A DNA stretch of 64,000 nucleotides from the NCBI RefSeq assembly GCF_963678875.1, contig NZ_OY787457.1:124001-188000 (forward strand), in the 5' to 3' direction. Under the pieces are notes generated by a model. The model was given only the letters and a program-made list of their open reading frames with translations, did not search any database and was not told the DNA's origin. The stretch is from an uncultured Hyphomonas sp. GTDB taxonomy: Bacteria > Pseudomonadota > Alphaproteobacteria > Caulobacterales > Hyphomonadaceae. The position numbers were made by a program, and so were the translations under genes. Position 1 is the first letter of the stretch. Every line of letters starts with the position of its first letter. This document shows, piece after piece, positions 1-7,426 of the stretch.

Positions 1-2
1 AC

Positions 3-989
3 GCCATTGCAGGGGCCGCGGAGCAGGGCGGCTGTACCGGTGCAAACGTCGAAGGCCTGAAGCGTCTGTCAGGCGGCGCCAGCAAGGAAAGCTGGGCCTT
101 CACGCTGCGCCAGCCCGGCAAGCCGGACAGGCAAATGGTGCTGCGGTGCCAGCCCGCTGAAAAGCGGTTCACACATACCGGCATTGAATCCCTGAATGTG
201 GAGGCAGGCTTATTGAAAGCACTGTCTCAGCAGGGTGTGCCGGTGCCAGAGATTTTCTTCGAACTTCCGGAAGGCTCCGAAGCAGGTGAAGGCTATGCCA
301 TGGCGCGGATCGAGGGCGAGACAGTCGGTGTCCGGATCCTCAAATCGCCAGAGCTTGCGTCCGTCAGGCCGAAGCTTGCCTTTGAGTGCGGCCAGATCCT
401 TGCCGCGATCCATGCCGTGCCACGGTCCGGGCATCCGGTGCTCTCCGAACTGCCGCCCGGTGCAGCGCTGGAGAGCCTGCGCCAGCGCCATCGCGATATC
501 GGGCAGTGCCGGCCGGTCTTCGACTATGCCCTTGGCTGGCTGGACCGGCACCTGCCCAAGGATGAACCGACATGTCTTGTGCATGGCGACTTCCGGAATG
601 GGAACCTTGTGATCGGACCGGACGGCGTGCGCGCCGTGCTGGACTGGGAACTGGCACATGTCGGGGCGCCTGTATCCGATCTGGCCTGGCTTTGCGTGAC
701 AAGCTGGCGGTTCCAGAACCCGTCCTTGCCCGCAGGCGGCTTCGGTACGCGCGAGCAATTGCTGGCCGGATATGCCGATGGCGGGGGAGGGGATGTCCGT
801 CCGGAGAGCCTGCACGCCTGGGAAGTCTTTCAGACCCTGAACTGGGGCCTGATGTGCGCCGAGGCGGGACGGAATTTCATGGAAGGTGTCCGCACGGTAG
901 AGGGTGCGATGATTGCGCGGCGGGCGTCCGAAACGGAGTTCGATCTCCTGCAATTGCTGCACCCCGAACATGAGGCCTGGCATGCTTGA
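3..989 (+). CDS. Phosphotransferase family protein (5' end outside window)
   Basis: This is an aminoglycoside-phosphotransferase/choline-kinase fold protein of the type usually found beside acyl-CoA dehydrogenases. Its substrate is unknown. The frame is open from base 3, so the gene starts upstream of the window. The first visible residues carry the nucleotide-loop signature LSGGASKESWAF, which sits before the first internal ATG at 135 and shows that this ATG is not the start. The catalytic loop HGDFRNGN lies near visible residue 194, followed by the metal-binding DWE about 20 residues later. The stop overlaps the next gene by 8 bases, so the two are probably translated together. The family call is firm; a role in acyl-CoA or CoA-ester metabolism is inferred only from where homologues usually sit. 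Confidence 0.85.
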   Translation, partial: AIAGAAEQGGCTGANVEGLKRLSGGASKESWAFTLRQPGKPDRQMVLRCQPAEKRFTHTGIESLNVEAGLLKALSQQGVPVPEIFFELPEGSEAGEGYAMARIEGETVGVRILKSPELASVRPKLAFECGQILAAIHAVPRSGHPVLSELPPGAALESLRQRHRDIGQCRPVFDYALGWLDRHLPKDEPTCLVHGDFRNGNLVIGPDGVRAVLDWELAHVGAPVSDLAWLCVTSWRFQNPSLPAGGFGTREQLLAGYADGGGGDVRPESLHAWEVFQTLNWGLMCAEAGRNFMEGVRTVEGAMIARRASETEFDLLQLLHPEHEAWHA

Positions 990-1338
990 CCAACCATCTG
1001 CGGACCTGATCCTTGAACAGGTTGCCGGGGCCTTGCGTGAGGGAGTCCCGGCAGGGTTCCAGCAGCGCGTGGCATCAAACGCCGTCGAGCTTGCCCGGCG
1101 CGAGCGCAGGCTTGCTCCAGGCTCTGAAAGTCTCGAACGCGAGCGGCTGGTTACGCTGCTCGGCGAGGCCGGTTCCGCCGAGGCGCTCAATCAGGCGCTG
1201 TCCCGCCAGATCGTGTCTGGCGGCGAAGGTCTGGACCCCGACGCGCTGGTGAGCCACCTGATCGCGACCACGATCGAAAAGATGCAGGTCGACCAGCCGA
1301 CCTATCCCGCGTTCCGGGCGGTGATGGAGACCGGCTGA
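982..1338 (+). CDS. DUF6285-type small protein
   Basis: This is a helical, soluble protein of 118 residues without signal or membrane segment. It resembles the DUF6285 proteins that follow phosphotransferase genes in acyl-CoA dehydrogenase clusters; their function is unknown. The start chosen is the ATG at 982, inside the last codons of the phosphotransferase gene (8-base overlap), giving MLDQPSADLILEQVAGALR. An upstream in-frame start at 913 would read through the neighbour and give an unlikely, Arg/Cys-rich N-terminus. The gene ends 12 bases before the convergent glycerophosphodiesterase gene. The family assignment is from memory of sequence and context. Confidence 0.7.
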   Translation: MLDQPSADLILEQVAGALREGVPAGFQQRVASNAVELARRERRLAPGSESLERERLVTLLGEAGSAEALNQALSRQIVSGGEGLDPDALVSHLIATTIEKMQVDQPTYPAFRAVMETG

Positions 1339-1350
1339 CCGGATCGCGGC

Positions 1351-2382
1351 CTAGTCGGCGGCGCGGACGTCGACAGCGGTTGCCGGGTAGTCGGCCCACA
1401 CGCCATCCACGCCCGCATCGAAGAGGGCCTGCAGCTCGTCCCGGCTATCCGTGAACGGGGCATCCGGACGATCGTCCCGTACTGTGTAGACATGTACCAG
1501 AAGGCCGGCCTCGTGGGCGCGGGCCACGAAATCCGTCGGCTGGCCATCCTTGCCGAGCACATAGGAGACGTCAGCGCCGACCCCGTCGGTCGTCATGTCG
1601 TCGAGATCGTATTCGAGCCCCATCATGGAAGCGTAGGGCTGGCCCACCATGTTCTGGATGAGCGGCAGGTCGCTCTTCTCCGCGACTTCGGCCAGGAAAG
1701 GCGGTTCGAAGCACTGGATGTAGACCGGGATGCCGGCTTCCTTCAGGCCCTTCGCCTTCATGCCGTCGAGGATCGGATCGGCGAGACCCTTGCCGATGGA
1801 GGTGTAGTGGCTCGGCCATTTGGCTTCCACATGCAGCCCGATGATGTTGCCTTTCTCGGCTTCGGCCAGGACGAGGTCCATGACCTCGTCAAAGGTCACG
1901 ATGTCCAGCGTGTCATTGTGCTCCATCGGGCGGCCTTCGAATTGCTGGCGCGCTTTCAGGGTCTGGATTTCTGCATAGGTGAAGTCGTCAGCCCACCAGT
2001 CTTCCTGTTCGCCGAACGGCGTCTGGCGCACGGCCTTGCGGTCTGCGAATTCCGGACGGTCGGCAATGTCGGTCGTGGCGGAGAGGTAGAGGTCATGCCG
2101 GGCGATCAGGACGCCGTCGGAGGTCATGACAAGGTCCGGCTCGATAAAGTCCGCCCCCTGCGCAATGGCTGTCTTGTAGGCCATGAGTGTGTGTTCTGGG
2201 TAGAGGCCGCTGGCGCCGCGGTGGGCGATCACGATGGGGCGCTCGCCGGTCAGCGTGTTCCAGGCTTGCGCCGGGGCTTCGGCGGAGGGCGCGGCGGCGG
2301 TCTGGACAGAGTCCGAGGGTGCGGCAGGCGCGCTGGCGCAGGCTGCGAGAACGAGAACGGAGGCGGAGATCAGTCGTTTCAT
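1351..2382 (-). CDS. glpQ: Glycerophosphodiester phosphodiesterase, lipoprotein
   Basis: The enzyme hydrolyses glycerophosphodiesters to glycerol-3-phosphate and an alcohol, here outside the cytoplasm. Residues 1-15 form a lipoprotein signal ending in LAAC (Cys15), so it is probably membrane-anchored on the periplasmic side. The catalytic core is clear: HRGASGLYPEH at 54-64, then EPD at 81-83 and RHD at 95-97, which supply the general acid/base histidines and the metal ligands of the family. The length of 343 residues is normal. The start at 2382 was chosen because it begins the signal peptide; an upstream in-frame start at 2442 would add 20 residues read from a hairpin. It lies downstream of a TonB-dependent receptor gene in the same direction, so the receptor probably imports its substrate or product. 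Confidence 0.9.
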   Translation of the reverse strand: MKRLISASVLVLAACASAPAAPSDSVQTAAAPSAEAPAQAWNTLTGERPIVIAHRGASGLYPEHTLMAYKTAIAQGADFIEPDLVMTSDGVLIARHDLYLSATTDIADRPEFADRKAVRQTPFGEQEDWWADDFTYAEIQTLKARQQFEGRPMEHNDTLDIVTFDEVMDLVLAEAEKGNIIGLHVEAKWPSHYTSIGKGLADPILDGMKAKGLKEAGIPVYIQCFEPPFLAEVAEKSDLPLIQNMVGQPYASMMGLEYDLDDMTTDGVGADVSYVLGKDGQPTDFVARAHEAGLLVHVYTVRDDRPDAPFTDSRDELQALFDAGVDGVWADYPATAVDVRAAD

Positions 2383-2411
2383 GTCGGGCTCTTTCCGGAA
2401 GGAGAGGAAGG

Positions 2412-2444
2412 ATGTGCCGGGAGGGCCGGGCCCTCCCGGCACAT
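2412..2444 (-). terminator. Intercistronic hairpin between receptor and glpQ
   Basis: This is a perfect 15-bp inverted repeat with a 3-base loop, between the receptor stop and the glpQ start. Read on the minus strand it is followed by a pyrimidine-rich run but no clean U tract. It may reduce glpQ transcription relative to the receptor or stabilise the receptor mRNA, rather than stop transcription fully. Confidence 0.55.
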
Positions 2445-2451
2445 TCCAGGA

Positions 2452-4896
2452 TCAGAATTTGACGTAGACGCCGGCTTTCACCATCTGCGGCTTGCCGCGG
2501 ATGATTGTGTGCAGGCCGAACGAGCCGCCGGTATTGCCGACATCGATCAGGTATTCCTCATCGAAGATGTTCTCGCCGAGGACATAGGCGCCCCAGCGGT
2601 CGCTGGCAGCATCGAAGCCCACGCGCAGGTTTGCGATGCCATAGGCGTCCTGGGATTCTTCCACCACGGTGCCGTCCGGATACATTTCCGGAATACGGAC
2701 GAAGCCGCCATTGCCGTCAGCCGCATAGTCGAAGCCATTGTCATCTTCGAAGAAGTGTTCGCTTTTCCAGACATAGCTCGGCACGATCGACACGTCGCCA
2801 TGCTCGCCAAACGGCACGGTGATGTCAGCGGCCAGCGAGAAGCTGTGTTCCGGGCTCAGGCGGAAGCTGTTGCCAGCGAACTGCAGCGGGTTCCCGTTGT
2901 CGTCCTTATCGTCATATTCGGAGTGCGTGTAGGCATAGGTTGCCAGCAGACGGACATAGTCGTTGACCAGGGCCTGGCCGTCGAATTCGAGACCGTACTG
3001 CGTTGCGTTGCCCGAGTTTTCGGTGACGAACACGCCATTGATCGGATCGAAGCGCGTTGTCTGGAAGTCCTTGTACTCACCATAATAGACCGAGCTGGTC
3101 ATCTGCAGGCGATCGTCGAAGAAGCGGCCGAAAATACCAGCTTCGATATTGTCCAGCGTTTCCGCGTCGATCAGGCTGTAGTCCGCGCCGGAGGCAGACA
3201 GGACTTCCGGACGGCGGCCACGGCCATAGGCAACCCAGGTGTTGATGTTGTCGGACACGCGATAGGCCGCGTTGAGACGCCAGGTGAAGGCACCGTCGGT
3301 GCTTTCGGAGGCCGATGCCTTCTGGTTCAGCGTGTCGGCGCTGAGCAGCAGGGTCTGGGACAGTGTCACGCCGTTGAGGCCGCCAAGGGCTGCGAGATAC
3401 GGGTTGGATTTCAGGACATGGCCGACCGAGCTGGAGGCAATGTCTTCCTTCGTGTAGCGCAGGCCGCCCGTCAGCTTGAGGCGGTCGGTGACGGCATAGG
3501 TGACGTCTCCGAACAGGTCATACGTGTCGCGCTCATCCGTCGACAGCGACTCCTCGAGGTGTTCGCCGTAAAGCGGGATGATCTGGCTCATCAGCAGCGC
3601 GCCGACAGCCGAGAACTGGAGCGGCGTATCGAAGCTGCCGAAATTGGCCCCACCCGGAACGCCGGCCAGGGCGAGCAGGCCTTGGGCCTGTTCAACGGTG
3701 AGACCCGCGCCGCCTGCGATGGTCGGCGCAAACAGGGACTGCGCATAGGCTTCGTCGGTCGAGAAGACGAGGCGGTCCTTGCCGGAGATGGTGAAATAGT
3801 TTCCACCGAAGAAGGCCGTCAGCTTGCCGCCGGCGTCATAGTTGAAACGCAGTTCCTGGCTGAACGTGTTGGCTTTGCGGCCCTGGAAGAACTGGAGCAG
3901 GTTGAAGTCTGCACCGTCTGAGTCCCAGGCTTCGCTGGAGAACAGGTTGCGATAGTCGGTCAGCGACGTCACCGACCAGGCATCGTTGATGTCATATTCG
4001 ATGTTGGACGTGATGTAGAACAGCTCACGGTCGTTGCCGAGTTTGCTGCGCACCTGGTCGTCATTGATGTTCATGGCGGTGGCGCCGTACGGGTCGACAA
4101 CGCCATTGACCGGGAAATAGCCGGAGGTGAACTGCGTGCCGGTCGAGTCATCATCCTGATAGTTCACGAAAATGTCGGCGGTCAGCTTTTCGGTGGGGGC
4201 CCAGTGGAGGGCGGCGCGCACAGCGGTCGTGTCCTGGCCCATCAGGTCCGGGGAGTTCGACGTGTTCGGGACGTAGCCGTCCATCTGCTTGATCTGGCCG
4301 GCGACACGCAGTGCGAGCGTGTCATTGATCGCCCAGTTGTAGTGGCCTTCGGCGCGGACCGAGCTGTAGTCGCCGCCTTCAACAAGGACTTCGCCGGAAT
4401 TGCCAGCCAGCGAAGCGCGGTTCTGGATGAAGTTGATGCCGCCGACCAGCGCGCCCTGGCCGAACAGGGTTGCCTGCGGGCCTTTCACGACCTCGACGCG
4501 TTCCATGTCGTAGATGGCGAGGTTCGTCGCAAAGCCCGGATTGCCGATGGCGACGCCGTTCTGGAACAGGGCGACACGCGGGGCGCCGCCGTCGGAGACC
4601 ACGCCGCGCAGCGAGTAGCTCGGCGCGTTGAGGCTCTGTGCCTGAACCTGCAGGCCGGGAATGAAGTTGCCGAGGTCTTCGAGGTCGTCTGCGGCCAGTT
4701 TGTCGATCAGGTCCTGGTCGGTGACGGACACGTTGATTGGCACGTCGATGAGCGACTGTTCCTGCTTCTGCGTTGTCACGGTGACGGTTTCGAGGCGGCG
4801 ATCGCTCTCTGCGGCATCCGGGTCGGCAAAGGCGACGAACTGGCTGGAGAGGGTGAGAGCTGCAAGCGCGGTTGCAGAACGAAGATGACGTTTCAT
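2452..4896 (-). CDS. TonB-dependent receptor
   Basis: This is an outer-membrane barrel receptor of 814 residues with an N-terminal signal peptide (MKRHLRSATALAALTLSSQ, cleaved near residue 26). The plug domain begins LETVTVTTQKQEQSLIDVPI, followed by MERVEVVKGPQATLFGQGA, the conserved plug strand. The protein ends in an aromatic residue (KAGVYVKF), as barrels do. The start at 4896 was chosen because it begins the signal peptide and has AAGGAAT about 10 bases upstream; the in-frame start 30 bases upstream adds a poor leader. Its ligand cannot be read from sequence. The co-oriented lipoprotein glycerophosphodiesterase and the divergent lipoprotein phosphoesterase suggest an organophosphate. No sigma/anti-sigma pair is nearby. 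Confidence 0.9.
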   Translation of the reverse strand: MKRHLRSATALAALTLSSQFVAFADPDAAESDRRLETVTVTTQKQEQSLIDVPINVSVTDQDLIDKLAADDLEDLGNFIPGLQVQAQSLNAPSYSLRGVVSDGGAPRVALFQNGVAIGNPGFATNLAIYDMERVEVVKGPQATLFGQGALVGGINFIQNRASLAGNSGEVLVEGGDYSSVRAEGHYNWAINDTLALRVAGQIKQMDGYVPNTSNSPDLMGQDTTAVRAALHWAPTEKLTADIFVNYQDDDSTGTQFTSGYFPVNGVVDPYGATAMNINDDQVRSKLGNDRELFYITSNIEYDINDAWSVTSLTDYRNLFSSEAWDSDGADFNLLQFFQGRKANTFSQELRFNYDAGGKLTAFFGGNYFTISGKDRLVFSTDEAYAQSLFAPTIAGGAGLTVEQAQGLLALAGVPGGANFGSFDTPLQFSAVGALLMSQIIPLYGEHLEESLSTDERDTYDLFGDVTYAVTDRLKLTGGLRYTKEDIASSSVGHVLKSNPYLAALGGLNGVTLSQTLLLSADTLNQKASASESTDGAFTWRLNAAYRVSDNINTWVAYGRGRRPEVLSASGADYSLIDAETLDNIEAGIFGRFFDDRLQMTSSVYYGEYKDFQTTRFDPINGVFVTENSGNATQYGLEFDGQALVNDYVRLLATYAYTHSEYDDKDDNGNPLQFAGNSFRLSPEHSFSLAADITVPFGEHGDVSIVPSYVWKSEHFFEDDNGFDYAADGNGGFVRIPEMYPDGTVVEESQDAYGIANLRVGFDAASDRWGAYVLGENIFDEEYLIDVGNTGGSFGLHTIIRGKPQMVKAGVYVKF

Positions 4897-5460
4897 GAGA
4901 AGCCCATTCCTTGGTGCGGTGCACAATTCACCGCTTGGCGGGCTGGCTACTTTTTTTCGAAGGCAGGCTTCAAATCAAAGTTTTGCGAAGGTGATTCTGT
5001 ACCTGATCCGCACGCAGAAGGTGTCAGATGCGGCGTATTTGACCCGGTTTTCTACGATGGGGCTACAGATCCAGTGAGTTTGCTCCCGGCGGCGTAAAAG
5101 AAAATATCACGGGTGTTTGTAGGGCAGACGTAGCGGGTGTGACGCATTCTTGAAGAACTCGTCCGCTTCCGGCGCAAAACAGGTAAAATCTGAGCCGGAA
5201 GGTGGAACGGGATGACAGGCCCCATCCAGGCGGGCGCATGCCGGTAATATCGCCGCTGAGGCGTGTGGCGGGGTTACATTTTCCTGTCAGTGACCGGCCG
5301 CGATCAATCTGATTTTTGTTCACCCTGTTGCCGTTGCAACACGGTTGTTCGCCGGGTCCGCACAAGAAACTGTCACGGGATACGACTACAGCCCTCGCTG
5401 AACACGGGGCTGCGGGCGTCCATCTTATCGCAGCGGCAGAACTATTCAGGAGACAGATGA
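4897..5460. other. 564-base divergent intergenic region
   Basis: This gap lies between the receptor gene and the metallophosphoesterase gene, which are transcribed away from each other, so it should hold both promoters. It is less GC-rich near the receptor end (a run of seven T at about 4951). Two CTGTCA half-sites occur at 5284 and 5370 but not as the tandem expected of a Pho box. A weak reading frame on the minus strand crosses the phosphoesterase start and has no credible start site. No RNA gene was recognised. Confidence 0.5.
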
Positions 5461-6798
5461 ATGCGAATTCCGGCCCATTCTTCGCGCCAGGTATTGGCGG
5501 CTGCGTTGCTTTCGCTTGCCAGCCTTTCCGTCGCATGCACCCATGCGGCGCCTGTAGAGATTTCGGCCGAGACGTCGGCTGTGGATACGGAATTCACCAT
5601 TGCCGTCCTGCCGGATACCCAGAACTATCTCGACTACACGCACCAGAAAGAAGAGGGCTTTCCCTTCGATGCGAGCGAGATGTTCCTCGAGCAGATGCAG
5701 TACATCGCCGACAATCTGGAATCCGAAGGCGGCGAGATTGCGTTTGTCTCCTCGCTCGGCGATGTCTGGCAGCACCAGACCCTCGCCATGGATGAAGAAC
5801 ACAAGGCGCGCGGATTCGAGCGGGCGCCCAATCCGATCATGGATTCGCATTTCGCGCCGACCGACAAGGTGAAGACGGTCGAGATGCCGAAGGCGCATGA
5901 GGGCTTTTCCCTGATCGCCGGCAAGACGCCGTTCTCGGTCGTGCCGGGCAATCACGATTATGACGCCATGTGGACCTCGGCGAAGTTCCCGCCGCAGGCC
6001 AAGGGACCGGCGGATATCGACCCGAACGATCTGGTCACGTCGCTAGGCGTCATACATCCGGGCGGGCTGGAGAATTTCCGCTCCGTCTTCGGCGCCGACA
6101 CGGCCTTCTTCAAGGACAAGCCCTGGTATGTCGCCTCGCATGATGGCGGCGCCGACAGTGCGCAGGTGTTTGAGGCGGGCGGTTACCGCTTCCTCCATAT
6201 CGGCCTCCAGTTCGATCCGCCGAATGCGTCGCTGGAATGGGCGGCCTCGGTGATCGCGCAATATCCCGGCCTGCCGACCATCGTCTCGACGCATGACTAC
6301 ATGTCCAAGGAAGGGGAGCGCATTCCGAACCCGATCGTCGACGGGCATGCGGTGGACCCGATCCATAACAGCCCGGAAATGGTCTGGGAAAAACTGATCA
6401 GCCAGAACGACCAGATCTTCCTCGTCCTCTGCGGCCACCAGCACGGCCAGGCCTGGCGCGTGGACGACAATGCATTCGGCAATTCGGTCTGGCAGGTGCT
6501 GGCCGACTATCAGGACCGCGGACAGACCGCAAAGGATGCCGGCGTGCAGTCGGCCTGGCCGGTCGGCATCGGCGATGGCTGGATGCGCCTGATGAGCTTC
6601 GACCTCGGCAAGGACGTGCCGGAGCTGACCGTCGAGACCTATTCGACATACTACCGCAAACAGAGCCGGGACGTCGCCGAGTATGCGGACTGGTACAAGG
6701 CGGGCGAGAAGCCGGAGCTGACCGACGAGGCCTTCCATGAGGAAGATGACTATGTGCTCGTGCTGGACGATTTCCGGTCGCGTTTCGGCACGCCATAG
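5461..6798 (+). CDS. Metallophosphoesterase, lipoprotein
   Basis: This is a calcineurin-type phosphoesterase exported as a lipoprotein: the signal peptide ends LSVAC with Cys26. Metal-binding motifs occur in order: PDTQ with Asp52, GD at 100-101, GNHD at 163-166, His278 in STHDY and GHQH at 325-328, so the dinuclear metal site is complete. Residues between GD and GNHD form a long insertion. It is 445 residues long with no membrane segment besides the signal. CAGGAGA eight bases before the ATG supports the start. It is divergent from the receptor/glpQ pair and may share its regulation; a role in phosphomonoester or phosphodiester hydrolysis is inferred. The stop codon lies inside the first unit of a 10-bp repeat. 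Confidence 0.85.
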   Translation: MRIPAHSSRQVLAAALLSLASLSVACTHAAPVEISAETSAVDTEFTIAVLPDTQNYLDYTHQKEEGFPFDASEMFLEQMQYIADNLESEGGEIAFVSSLGDVWQHQTLAMDEEHKARGFERAPNPIMDSHFAPTDKVKTVEMPKAHEGFSLIAGKTPFSVVPGNHDYDAMWTSAKFPPQAKGPADIDPNDLVTSLGVIHPGGLENFRSVFGADTAFFKDKPWYVASHDGGADSAQVFEAGGYRFLHIGLQFDPPNASLEWAASVIAQYPGLPTIVSTHDYMSKEGERIPNPIVDGHAVDPIHNSPEMVWEKLISQNDQIFLVLCGHQHGQAWRVDDNAFGNSVWQVLADYQDRGQTAKDAGVQSAWPVGIGDGWMRLMSFDLGKDVPELTVETYSTYYRKQSRDVAEYADWYKAGEKPELTDEAFHEEDDYVLVLDDFRSRFGTP

Positions 6799-6870
6799 TC
6801 CGCCATGGTCCGCTATAGTCCATTATAGTCCGGATCAGGTCATGACCTGGTCCGGGCTGGTCCGGTATAA
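6791..6870 (+). repeat. Degenerate 10-bp tandem repeat (NNNATAGTCC type)
   Basis: Units of exactly ten bases follow one another: cgccatagtc, cgccatggtc, cgctatagtc, cattatagtc, then decayed units (cggatcaggt, and later tccgggctgg, tccggtataa). The first unit contains the stop codon of the metallophosphoesterase gene. The same unit family occurs at 21519-21560, again starting at a stop codon and in the same orientation relative to the gene upstream. Confidence 0.75.
6830..6855. repeat. 26-bp near-perfect palindrome inside the repeat
   Basis: The two 13-base arms pair completely except for one T/G position; the core CAGGTCATGACCTG is a perfect 14-bp palindrome. No T-run follows, so it is not a standard terminator. 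It could be a protein-binding site for the copper genes that begin about 85-110 bases further on, or a hairpin protecting the upstream mRNA. Confidence 0.5.
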
Positions 6871-6940
6871 TCGCAGCTGATCTGTGGCCGCGTGACACAG
6901 TTGTCATCCTCACGCGTCTGTGAGCTTCCTCCGGCCCAGT

Positions 6941-7363
6941 ATGTGGAACCGATCCAGCCGCTCCGGACTCATGTCGCTCCTCAGCGCCGTCGCGCTGATG
7001 GCCATGGTCGTGCGCGGCCTGGTGCCGGCGGGCTACATGCTGGCCGCTGCAGACACGCCGGGCGATTTCGTCAGCATCGTTATCTGCCATGGCGACGGCA
7101 CGGATGGCACGCAGGCCCTGCTGGACCTGAAAAACGGCAAGATCGTCGCGCCGGACGAGCTTCCGGGCCAGACCGACGACGGCAAAAACCAGGCCTGTCC
7201 CTATGCCATGTCGGCGCATTTCACGCCGCCGGACGTGTCGGGCAGGCTGGCAGCGCCGCGTGAGGCGCCTGCGCAATTCCTGACGAATTTCGACTATATC
7301 GTTCCCGGCCGCGGCCTTGCCGCGCCGCCGCCGCCCGCCCGCGGACCACCCCTCAGCCTCTAG
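6941..7363 (+). CDS. DUF2946-like small periplasmic/membrane protein
   Basis: This is a 140-residue protein with one N-terminal hydrophobic segment (about residues 9-35) followed by a polar exported part. Two metal-type motifs stand out: ICHGDG (Cys49, His50) and ACPYAMSAH (Cys86, Met90, His93). Proteins of this kind (DUF2946-like) are often encoded beside copper receptors; the residues would suit Cu(I) or Cu(II) binding. The ATG at 6941 is used; a GTG at 6920 in the same frame adds seven residues, and neither has a strong ribosome-binding site. The OprC-like receptor gene follows after 63 bases. The C-terminus is Pro-rich. The copper role is inferred from context and residues. Confidence 0.65.
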   Translation: MWNRSSRSGLMSLLSAVALMAMVVRGLVPAGYMLAAADTPGDFVSIVICHGDGTDGTQALLDLKNGKIVAPDELPGQTDDGKNQACPYAMSAHFTPPDVSGRLAAPREAPAQFLTNFDYIVPGRGLAAPPPPARGPPLSL

Positions 7364-7426
7364 AAAATCGCTCCCCGCGCCGCCTGACACTGGGCCGGCG
7401 CACGCATTCTCTTGAGGACACCCAAA

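Noticed and set aside
1492..3921. A long plus-strand frame (809 codons) opposite the receptor and glpQ genes
   Set aside because: Typical antisense open frame of a GC-rich genome: no motifs, and both opposite-strand genes have strong signatures.
5281..5380. Two CTGTCA half-sites before the metallophosphoesterase gene as a possible Pho box
   Set aside because: They lie 86 bases apart rather than as 7-bp repeats with an 11-bp period; no second half follows either.
5063..5536. A 157-residue reading frame on the minus strand
   Set aside because: It overlaps the signal-peptide region of the phosphoesterase gene, has mixed composition and no ribosome-binding site.
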